64,000 nucleotides of DNA from Hydractinia symbiolongicarpus (Eukaryota > Cnidaria > Hydrozoa > Anthoathecata > Hydractiniidae), in NCBI RefSeq assembly GCF_029227915.1, contig NC_079878.1, forward strand, positions 7,688,001-7,752,000, read 5' to 3'. Position 1 is the first letter of the stretch. Each line of letters starts with the position of its first letter. The notes below the pieces were generated by a model. That model had not been told where the DNA came from. It ran no database searches and saw nothing but the letters and a program-made list of their open reading frames with translations. Shown here one piece after another: positions 12,301-24,400 of the stretch. A program made the translations under genes and the position numbers.

Positions 12301-15300
12301 CAAAAGAATACAGCCCTTAAGCATCAGAATTGGGGGAGCGCTATAACACAAGAACTACTTATGCTTAGGTGACAAGACCTAGCATTCTTATAGAAAAGTC
12401 TAATACAAACATAAAAGAGGTAAAAAGTATACTTTATTTGAATTGATATCTAGAGGATTTTGAGACAAGTTTCAAAAATATTATTTAATAAAACATTGTT
12501 TGTTTCAAAATTAATTTATTTCAACAATCTATGAGACGTCTGTTTACAAACTATTTAATGGAATCATAGGAAGCAAAAACATTGTTTAAAACAGTAAAAT
12601 TGAGATCATTAAAAAAGATTAGATTCCTGTACATTTTAAGAAATGATATGATCGTTTCATTTCGTATAAAATGCAAAACGATACCAAAGGCTGTGAATTA
12701 ACTAATTAAAAAGCAATTAAACTTGTGAAATATAAACTTGTCTTTTTCTTAAGAAGTTGCTGTATTCATTCTAAAATAAGAGGAGGACTTACATGCCGTA
12801 TTTTATAACTAATGTGACTAGAAAACGTGCCTGAGAAGCTCTAAAGTTTCTGTATATCATTCTAAAATGACGAGAAAACACGTCCCTGCGTAGCTTTAAA
12901 GTTCCTTATATCATTCTAAAATGACAAAAAAATGTCCCTGCGTAGCTTTAAAGTTCCTTATATCATTCTAAAATGACAAAAAAATGTCCCTACGCAGCTT
13001 TAAAGTTCCCGTATGGCATTCTAAAATGGCAAGAAAACTTTCCTGCGAAAATTTAACGTTGCCGTATTTTATTCTAAAATGACGAGAAGACGTATCTTTT
13101 TTATATTGTTTTAGTTATTTTTTAACTTATTTTTCCGAAAGACAATTATAAATATATAAAGCTTAAATTAGAAAATCAAAAAAACGCTACTGAACGGAAC
13201 ATAGAGATATTCGCCATATTCCTTTAACAAATGACACATTTAAAATTTGATATAAAAAAGCTAAATAATTATAACCTTATTTCACTTAGGTGCTTTTTTT
13301 TTTCTCTCAATAACGATTTCCTTACTCTCTCTCTAAAACACGATTCTGGAGATAAATTTTTTTTTGTTGTTATTCTAATCTCTTTATATCTTTGCAATTA
13401 CATTAAGCGTATTGAAATGCTTTGCTTCTGGTAATGGAGCAGTATGACAGGTAGGTGTTATTGGCATGTATATTAAAACCTAGTGCCCAGGACCAAATTA
13501 ATAAATGATGTTAAAATCGGTAAAAAATTTTAAAATTAAGTTTGAATAATATTCTCTTCTTTTTTATATTTGCTACTTTTAAAAAACAGATGGCCACAAA
13601 AATAATAAGACAATGTAACAATATTCTTCTCATTACTGCAATTCATTTTATCATGCACACGTGAATGCTGGGATATAAATAGATAGCAAAATTCTATCCA
13701 CCTGTTAACGGACACGATTTTCGGTGGGCTCGTATTGAGACCAAAAGTGTTGAAAAAATAATTAGTTCACTAAAACTTAATAAATCTACAGGCTTGAACG
13801 GAATTGGTTCACGACTGCTAAAAGCAGGTTCGTCAGTTTTAAGTATTTATTTATCAATTCTTTTCAACAAATCTTTATTTACTGGTTATGTACCTAAATG
13901 TTGGAAGACTAAAAGGGTCTCGCCTATTTTTAAAAGTGGCAATAAAACAGATCCTACTAATTATCGGCCTATCTCCATTTTGCCAATTCCTATGAAAATT
14001 TTTGAAAAGTTAGTGCATGAGCAAATGTCTCATTTTATTTCTGAGCACAACTTCCTGAATGACAGACAGTCCGGATTTCGAAAACTCTTTTCCACAGAAA
14101 CTGCAGTAGTCGATGTCTCTAATTTTATTCTTACTGAGCTCGACCAACATAACTTTGTGCTGTGCTCATTGACCTTAAAAAAGCTTTTGACACTGTTGAT
14201 CATAAAATTTTTGTTAAAAAAACTATGGTGTTTTGGCATCAGAGATCTGCCTTTGACTGGTTCGAGTCCTACTTAACGGGCCGAATGCAGCTGACTCTTG
14301 TAAACGACACAGGATCAGATCTGCTTCATGAAGACGCTTTTGGGGTGCCGCAGGGATCTGTGTTGGGGCCCCTGCTCTTTCTTTTGTATATTGATGACTT
14401 AAAATCTGTCATCAATTCAAACTACCACCATCTATATGCAGATGATACAATAATTATTTCGTCTCATAAAAACTTGGATACCCTTGTCTCCCAGGTCGAG
14501 TTAGAACTTTCGCAAGTCGACCTCTGGCTGAATAATAACAAAATGACTATTAATACGGACAAAACTGAAACAATCTTTTTCGGCAACCACAGCCAGTTAA
14601 AAAAAGTTGAGAACAAAACTATCAACTATATGGGTATTCCTTTGAAGAGGAGCGAAAAAGTTAAATATCTTGGGGTAACATTTGATCAAAAAATGCAATG
14701 GGAAAAGCACATTAATGACATAAATAGAAAAATACTAATTAAATATTCTAAAATTAGAACCATTGCATCCTGTTTAACACCTCACACAAAAAACCTTTTA
14801 ATTAATGCACTTGTCATGCCATATTTCAACTACTGCTCCTTGGCATGGGCTTGTGCCACCCAAGGTAGATTGGGAAAACTAGAAAAACGATTAAAATGTG
14901 TCCGTACCTTTCTTGGGAAAGAGAGGGAATATTCAATGAATAATTTACCCATCAAAAACGATGCCATATTAGTTTTCAAAGCCATGAATCACATTGCTCC
15001 TGATTACATGCGCTCAAAATTCCTTTTGACAAAAAACTGTCATAATCATCAAACAAGAGGAGCTTCAAAAAACAGGTTCACACTTCCCTTGGTCAACACG
15101 GAATTTAGCAAAAAAGCCTTCCCATTTAGAGCTGCAAAAGTGTGGAATAATCTTCCAGACCAAGTGACCTGTGATGGAAGTCTGCTTTCGTTTAAGACTT
15201 CCATCTCTAATGTATTTGGCAAATTCTAATGGAGATCACTTTTTAATTTTTGTTTTTTATTCTTTTTCTTTTAAATTTTCACAGATTATAAATGTTACTA

Positions 15301-15425
15301 TGTTTGATTGAGCTGAGGCAGTCTAAGGTTGATCATTTTTTGTTTCTTTTTTGTTCTAGTGGCCCCCAGTGGAAACAATCCACTAACTATAGGTTTTTGT
15401 GATTTTCTGGGCTAGCCACTTTAAA

Positions 15426-15477
<52 letters not shown>

Positions 15478-18400
15478 GGACGTTGGAAAAGTGATTCCAT
15501 GCGCCGTTGTTACAGACAATCTGTGATAATTATTTTGTTCATTTTAATGTCAAGGAAACTTGGATTTACATAAAGAGAAACATTCTGGATGGCATTGTAG
15601 TGTGTTTAAGTTTATGAAATAAAAAAGGAGCTATGTATTGAAAAAAAACGTTAGTAATAGAATAGTTAAAAAAGATAAGCAAATCTAAGTATATAAATAA
15701 TGTTTTTTTATATACGTGATTTTTTACCAATAATAGATCACTAATTTTTTTTTTATTCTTGGTAAAACAAACACCTTGAAACGATTTTGAAATGATCTCT
15801 ACTGAAACGATCATAATGACCCGATTTTGAAACGAATTCGATTTGAAGTAAACATAATCTTGAAAAAACAATCTTGAAACGATTATGAAACGATTTTAGT
15901 TTTAATGAAACTATTTATAAAATAGTAAAACGATTTCCATATGATTTGAAACGATTTCAAAGAATTAAACATTATTTTAAAATTGTTTCAAATTCGTATC
16001 ACATGCTATGCTAATTAAAAAATGAAACGCTGTAAAACAATTTTTTTAAAACGATCTTGGAGACAAGCCCTAAATACTATTCTGAAATCTGTGTCAGTAA
16101 AATGATTGCGTTTCTAGTAGACTTAGAAGTGGACCTTGAAAAATTTAGTAGATTTAGTGTTGTGATTCTTATGTGATCAGCTTTAATTAATATCTGCTTC
16201 ATAGGCTCTACTGTCAAATTGACAAAAACAAGAAGCCCTGCGACTTACAGATTTCCTCTATTAGCAATAATCTGAAAAAGTACTGAACTTTGAGGAGGAC
16301 TGAGTAATATGGGGGAACAAAATCATTGAATATTCTAAAATTTTAAAATTCACTTTTTGATTATTATTATTGTAACCGTAAACGTTACGGCGCGACGTCA
16401 ATAATATTACTTTAACGTCAATATCCTATATTAAATTATTGAAGCCGTTACAGTGCACTTAAAACTTTGAGGCCAAATAACTTGGAAACGAGGTGGTGAC
16501 GTCAATGATTTTTCACCGCGTGGGTAACTAGGGACCACCTGGGACCAATTTGGGTAAGTTTCCCAAACCTGGGTCCCTGAATCCATTTCGGAATGGACGG
16601 GTTGATGACGTCATCACAAAACCTTCAAACCCCAATATCTCTGCAACTGTTTGTCAAAAGTACATGATCCTATACATTTTCTTGATCAGCATTTCAAGAT
16701 CTATACGATGAATGCAACGGGTGTACGAATTTGTGAAGAAAGTTTTTTTGGAACTTTTGGTAGGGACTTCGCTGACGTCAGCAAAGTTTTTAAGCCCTTA
16801 TATCTTCTTAGGCGTTTGTCAAAAACATACGATACTATGCATTATTTTGACCAGCGTTTCAACTCTACACATTACAGACAACGAATGACTAAATTTCACC
16901 AATTTTCCTTCTGTATATGCACTGCTGATGTCAGCAAAAAATCTAAAGCAACCTATTTTTCCATTGTTCTTCTGCCTTAGTGGATTTTTCCACGGGCTTT
17001 ATCGACTAGTATACTTTTATTTTACAATTTAAGAAATATAGACAGTGTTTTCAATGTGAGTAACAGGGATGTTTGCTGGCTGCCTTTGATGTATTGTTTG
17101 GAAATAAAATGCAATTATAGTGACCAATTATAACCTGATTTTTTAAACTATTTAGAGATTTCATGGACATACCTCTCCAGTCTCCTTACTACAATTTTCT
17201 CCATTCCAAATGTCAAGAAATAAGTCTGACACTTATGATGATGGTTATTACTTTTTAAGTGGATCTACAGAGGACAGTATAATAAATGCATGGTATGATT
17301 ATACTTTTTTCGGATTTAACATTTCTCAAGTACTTTTTTTGGAAGTGGTTTGTTCTTGTGTTAGTATACAAGTATTTTGCAGAACTGTCCAGAGAGTTTT
17401 TTCCAGAATTTGTTTATATGTGTGGCGTCTCAGTGCATCCTCCTTTTTAGAGACTTTGCTCAGAATTATTTCCAGAAAAGAAGGCGGAATGCTTAAAAAA
17501 TTCCAAATAGGAGGCTAAACAACTACATCTTAAAAGGTGTAGAGAAACTTGAAGCTCTTAAAATATATATTCTTTTTCTGGGAAAATTTTAACAAATATA
17601 TGCACTTGATATTTTAGGCATATTAATATAAAAAATCCAGAAAAGACTGCTATAGCAAGCTACATGCTATCTGATGTACCTTCCTTTATGGATTCCTTAT
17701 TAATCACTACTGATAATCAAGTGAGTTTATATCGTTATAGTGTTCAAAACAATGGCACAAGTTTTCTATGTTAAATTATGTTCTGAGTGAAATGTGTCCA
17801 AAGATTATTTAGTTATTTTAACAAGATCCACATGCGAAATAACATCCTTATCGACTAGATAAGAAAAAAAACCTTGTCTTGATTGTCATAATAATATTTT
17901 TTCTCAGATATATAATTTTAGAAAATTTCTGTATTTAAAGTGGATTTTAACAGAAAATAATTTTGATATTTAGTCCAACTAGTTCAATATATCACTTAGT
18001 TTGCCTCAAAGAATTGTCTTTTTTAATAGAATGCACTTTGTACTAATGGTCTAAACTGAACCACAATGATATTGTATGTCAGACAAATATTTGAAACTCA
18101 CGTAAAGCTAAGAGGTGTGTTGGAATTGCTGTCAAATTCCTTTAACTTAATGTACCTATTTTTAAATACTATAATGGGTACCTGGGAAATAATGAGTAAA
18201 AGAAATTCACAGAACATCTATTTTAAAGGCACAATTTATGAATTTATAAAGGCCCTGTTTAATATATTCAAAATTTAGTGTTTATGCAGAATTTTTTTCT
18301 TTGTTAGCCTTTAAAATTGTGTGTTGGATGTAGAGATGGCAGGATACATTTTTTCTCAAACACCATGAATGGGTAAGGATTTTTTTTCTTAGTTCCTGCT

Positions 18401-21400
18401 GTCATTAGTTACAACATTAACCATTAGTATTTATTTCAGGAAAACCAAAAGGCCTTTAGAAAGTTCTAAGACATTGGATTTGCTCCAAAGAGAAGGAGAA
18501 GTAATATTTTTACTTTTTTATTACTCTGATACTTCGGTAAATATTTGCATGAGTATAGAATTGATGGAAAATTTTTAATGCAACAAAGCAATTCAAGAAA
18601 CAACATGAAAACACTTACACACCAGTTTCGTTTTTAATAACTCTTTTTTGCAATGCTGTATGTTTTTTATACTTACTGAGATTCATCAAGGGAAATATTC
18701 TATAACTTTTAGACACATGATTAATCCTATTTCCCTTTTTTTCAGATTTCCAAGGAATTTTTTGTATTTTTTCAAACAAATTATGTAAAACCTGGAAAAT
18801 ATGCTAATAGCTTTTATTCGGTTGATATCTCTCTAGAACTAAAGTGATTAAATTTTAAGCAGTGGTGTTTTGGAGAAATTTAAAGCTCAACTAGGGTTAT
18901 TGTAGAAGTTTTTACAGATTTAAGACTTTTACGACAAAAATTTAAATAGCTTTTTTAAAACTTTTAATTTGACCAGGAAATATTTTTTATGTGGTTTCAA
19001 TTTGCTACTTTTTGCATATTTGCAATAACTGTATACGCAATGCTTCACCAATTTAATTAGCTTCTGGGTTGGGTTTATTTAGAGGTCAAATACAACTGCA
19101 GTACCATTTCTCAAGGCCAGGCTATATGATGAAAATGGAATGGTCCTATTGTTGGTGTCAGGCACAAGTCTAAAACCAATGTTCAAAAGATTTGTAAGTA
19201 TTATTGTTTTTAGTTTGTGATAGATAACAATAATTTTGAACATTTGTAAAACATTAAACAAATTATAGAAGGATAAATGAAATAAAGTTCTCTTCCTAAA
19301 ACAAACTTAATTATTAGAAAGCAAAAACTCTACAAAAAATGTATTTAATCATTTCTTTAAATTTTATGTTTTAAATTATATTTAAATAAAATCCTGCAAC
19401 TTCTTGTGCAACATATTTATATGAATAAATAATTTGGTTTAGGTCTATTCAAAATTAGAAGAGACAACAAGAATCATCCAAGAGCTCACACAAAATATGC
19501 TCTTAAAAGATATTATCAGTGACAGCGACAATGCTGTTGAGATAGCTGATCAGAAAGCTAAAACAAAAGTTATTGGGAACACAAACTTTACTCCAATTCC
19601 ACTAAAGAACAGGGCACGGCCAACACTGGATTTAAATGATAATGAGCAGGACCGAAGTAACACCACCTCTGAAGAAAATATTGTATGTCAGATTCCTTTA
19701 AGAAATATGTAGCAAACATCATAGCGTTTCTAAAAAGTTAAATCAATACTTAATTCTTTAGTTTTATATAAATAAACATTTCCTGCATAGTAAATAGTAT
19801 ATAATTATGGTAAAAGTTTGATGTTTTATATATAGGTCTCAATGGAAGAGAGACTAAAGGTTGCCGGTCATGGTGATATGTTGGTTCCAAAAATCAAGTA
19901 AATAAACATTTCCTGCATAGTAAATAGTATATAATTATGGTAAAAGTTTGATGTTTTATATATAGGTCTCAATGGAAAAGAGACTAGAGGTTGCCGGTCA
20001 TGGTGATATGTTGGTTAAGTACAGAATCACCAAAAAGTGACTTGTGATTACAGACTTACTGAATGTTCTGATGTAAAAAAGCAAATATATTTTAATGTTG
20101 ATGTACACATTTGTGTTTCAGACCATCAAAATCAATTCCGAATGCATCATCTTTCGCTCAAATGTTAGTGCAAGGTCTACACAGTGGCGATAATACATTA
20201 ATTAACGAAATTTTATTTAAATCATGTAAGGACAATATTTTACGAAACACGGTTAAAAGAATTCCAAACAACCTTGTTGGTCTTCTTCTTTCAGAGGTGA
20301 GTCTACACAGTAATAATGCTATTGCTGTTGCTTTAAAAGTGATTTTTAAGTGACGAAGGAGTGTTTTGTTCTTTTTCAGGTTGTTGATAAACTGCAACGA
20401 AATCCAGCAAGGTTTGACATTTTTTAATTATTCTCTTTTCCAGACCATTTTGGGTGAGGCATGTAATCGCACACACATGTGACAATCAATGTTTTCTTAG
20501 GTCTGAAAGCGCTCCTAAATTATTAACATTACGAAAAAGCGAAATATGAAGTCAGCAACTACTTTAAACCTTCCTGTTGACTTAGTCTTTTATTTTTTGA
20601 AAACCTTTTTGTTCGATTTGTTTTGTCTTTGGTTGTAATATACTCACTCTCTTCATTAGTGTTTTTGTGATTTTATAATTTAAGCTTTAATATAAAAATA
20701 TTTTAATCTTTCACTTAGAAAGAAAAGAGGATGATAATTGGGTAAGAAAGCGTAGAGACTTAATAGTTCTGGGGTAAAGCCCAGAGGCAGACTGAGAAAG
20801 ACTTGGCAGGAGGTTATAAGGACAGACTTGATACAGAGGAAGTTAAGATTAGATCTAACGCAGTCTAGATCAGATTGGAAGAGGGTCATTAATATACCGC
20901 GTCCAACCCATGCTAGCATGGAAAACGGACGTTAAGCCGAGAATGATGATGATGATATTCTTGTCTAATTTTTGGAGGATTAAACCTGAAAAAAATAGTG
21001 ATTTTAATTAGTGATTTTTCTGATCTGTTATTTTTACTTCCACAAGTGTAGTTGCAAAGTTTAGTGACTTAACTCACTTGTTTAAATTCCTTGTCATCTT
21101 TGATGTAACTTGCATTATGTTTTTTTTTTCATGCTAAAATCGTAACCCCTGTGTAGTGTATAGGGTAAAGGAATTTCATTCTAACTTTTAGAAAATTAAA
21201 TTTTTAAAAATATGAGTTATTGAGGCATGGATTAATCTCATGCCTACCTAAAATCTTACGAAATTGTCTATTGTTGCAGCTACACTTGCCTGTCAAGCAT
21301 AAACAAAACTCATTTATTTTAGGTCAAAGGTCTTATCATCCTGGTTAAGAGTAATAATGGCGGTCCATTTGACATACCTAATGACAGTAAGTTTATTTCC

Positions 21401-24400
21401 TAAAAAGTTTTTGTTTGCCTCTACTTCTACATTCTTGGTTTCATATCTACAATGATGTTTGATCAATGTGTAGTGGCTATAGTAATTCTGGACTTTTCGC
21501 ATTTGTAAACATGTAATGTATACAAGTGTAGTAAACACCTGAAACAACCACAAAGTGTAAGCTTGTAGCAACCCTTTCTCTGCACCTTTGCTATCTCTGC
21601 GCCTTTGCTATCTCTGTCTTGGGTTGCATATTTAAAATATGAGTTAATGAACAGGTAAAGGCTATAGTAATTCTGGACTTTTCGCATTTGTAAACATGTA
21701 CACAAGTGTAGTAAACACTTGAAACAACCACAAGCTTTGTCAGTGTTGTAAACACCAAAAAAATTCTTTACTACTTACATGAAGCTCATTACCTATGCAT
21801 TTACTAATGATTTAGTGCAATGCATTAAAACATGAGCACACATAAAACTCTTGGAAGTTTGAGTTGCTGTTTTGTTATAATGCCAATTTTCATGCCAAGA
21901 AGACAAATATTAAGGAAATAAAGTATAAATAACAAGCCTAGTTGCAAAACAGAGTGTTGCCTTCCAATGATGAGTTGTGCAAGAGTATCAAGTAGTAAAC
22001 ACTGAAAATAATATGATGTTATTTATATTTTAATACTTATGTAAGGCTCATTACCTATGTGTGTACTAACAATGTAGTAATATGCATTAAAACCTGAGCA
22101 CACATAAAAAATCTTGGGAGTTTGAGTTGCTGTTTCATTATAACTGCAATTGTCATGCCCAGAAGACAAGTATTGAAAGACATAACAAGTAATGCAATGT
22201 CATTAAAAAAAAAACTGATTATTGCCTATCGATGATGAGTTGTGCAGGGGTATTAAACATTTGAACATGTACAAGTGAATTAGCATATTTGATTCCTATC
22301 TACATGTGGTAGGTTAAGGACTTAAATTTACTAATTAAAATTGCACAATCTGAGTGGTTTGTCAGTTTATTATTTAAAGAAACCTTATACAGGTAACAGG
22401 CAAATGAGATGTACAATTCTTTGCTTAAGAATAATAGAAACAGTCTCATTTTGTTTGGAGATATTTTGAAGATGCAATGTGTATCTTCACTTGCATAGAA
22501 ATTTTTACACAATTTTAAGAAAATATTGCAGGTTTAGTGATCCTACGAAATCTTTGTAAATGTTTGATTCTTCAATGAAGTAAATTTCATGGATCATACA
22601 ACAAGCTAAAATGTAATTGTACAGACATATGTATTTAATTTCTATCTTTAGAATGAAAATCTCAGTGGCACATTGGGAAGCTTGTACAATATTCTCAAAA
22701 TGCAACAAGACATTCACCCACAGCTTATCAATTTAAATGGGAAAATTGATTTGTTGCTTTCACATGTAAGTCATCAAAAGAAATTTAATGAATTACTTAA
22801 ATGACAATGTAGTTTTAAAAACCTGGTGTATTTTTTTCATAATAAATAACAATTTAATTTTAAATTTTGTATGTGACAGTAAACCTCCTTGCACTATAAG
22901 CTAATACGCGTTCCTGTGTAAATATGATCTAGGAACGAAAAGCCTTCTGAAGTGTTCGCTATTAAATCTGTAGTTTTGTAAGCATGTCGATATAACCAAA
23001 TGATGATTGCATTAAATATAGGAATTGCCGTCTGAACGACAATTGAAGATAATGTAAATGCTGATGGTTAATCTTACACAGGTGTTTTAAACCCTAAGCA
23101 GTAGGACTAAACAACTGTGTATAGTACTTAACCGACAGTAAGGTGTTCAAAATATAGATGGTCATATATAAGAAAATAAATCCTCAAAACTAGTCATTTC
23201 GGTAATATCAATTTTGTAAAAGGACTTCCTTTTATTCTTTTTCTATGATTTTGTACCCATTGTTTTAAAGAAAAGGACTAAGAAATGCTTTTAATTTACG
23301 TTTTTAGAACAAACTGAATTGCACTATAAGCTAATAGGCATTCCATCAATGTTTGCTTGTTCGTTCCCATGTGCAGATATGATCCAGGAAGGAAAAATAC
23401 AGGCCTACAAAATTAAGGTAGTTTTGTTGGAAGCCTCCTGACATACCAGTTATAAAATCTGTGCTTTAAGTAAGCATGTAAATATACCAAGTGATGATTG
23501 CATTAAATATAGGAATTGCCGTCTGAACGACAATTGAAGATAATGTAAAAGCTGATGGTTAATCCTAAAAGGGCGAATAGTTTTCAAATTTTGGAAAAAA
23601 ATTTTACTAGCAAGGTGGTGTCAAAATAAGGTTGGTGAAATGAATAAAGACATCTGAGAAAGCCTATTCATGTTAATGACCAATTTTCAAAAAAATAGGG
23701 AAAATTTATTTGCAACTGAATCTTCACAATAAATCTGGTTGCACTATAAGCTAATAGGCATTCCATCGATGTTTGCTTGTTCGTTCCCATGTGCAGATAT
23801 GAACTAGGAAGGAAAAATACAGGCCTACACAGTCGAGGTAGTTATGTTGGAAGCCTCCTGACATATTCTGTGTAAAATCTGTAATTAAATCAAGCATATG
23901 GAATTAGCCAAGTGATGATTGCATTAAATATAGGAATTGCCGTCTGAACGACAATTGAAGATAATGTAAAAGCTGATAGTTTATCCTAAAAGGGTGAATG
24001 GTTTTTAAATTTTGGGAAAAAATTTTTACTGGCAAGGTTGTGTTAAAAAAAAGGTTGGTGAAATGAATAAAACCATCTGAAAAAGCCTATTCATGTTAAT
24101 GACCAATTTTCAAAAAAATACGGAAAATTTACTTGCAACTGAATCTTCACAATAAATCTGGTTGCACTATAAGCTAATAGGCATTCCATCAATGTTTGCT
24201 TGTTCGTTCCCATGTGCAGATATGAACTAGGAAGGAAAAATACAGGCCTACACAATCGTGGTAGTTATGTTGGAAGCCTCCTGACATATTCTGTGTAAAA
24301 TCTGTAATTAAATCAAGCATATGGAATTAGCCAAGTGATGATTGCATTAAATATAGGAATTGCCGTCTGAACGACAATTGAAGATAATGTAAAAGCTGAT

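Larger units (their letters stand above)
13700..15477 (+). mobile_element. 5'-truncated LINE (CR1/L2-like) in WDR43 intron 4
   Basis: A reverse transcriptase begins abruptly near 13700 with [20 protein letters not shown] and runs in the same direction as WDR43. Blocks in order: [40 protein letters not shown], then after a frameshift [43 protein letters not shown] (active site), [19 protein letters not shown] and a C terminus ending [11 protein letters not shown]. The 3' untranslated part ends in an (ATT)n tail at about 15424-15477. This is typical of 5'-truncated target-primed insertion. Confidence 0.88.

Noticed and set aside
16651-16980. Frames at 16651-16980 and 41342-41672 as related proteins
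   Set aside because: They are the same stretch of a repeated non-coding element; the third copy on the other strand does not keep the frame and no domain is recognisable.
21962-22008. Possible box C/D snoRNA (AATGATGA ... CACTGA) in WDR43 intron 14
   Set aside because: No terminal stem outside the boxes, and the second copy of the same block has lost the CTGA.
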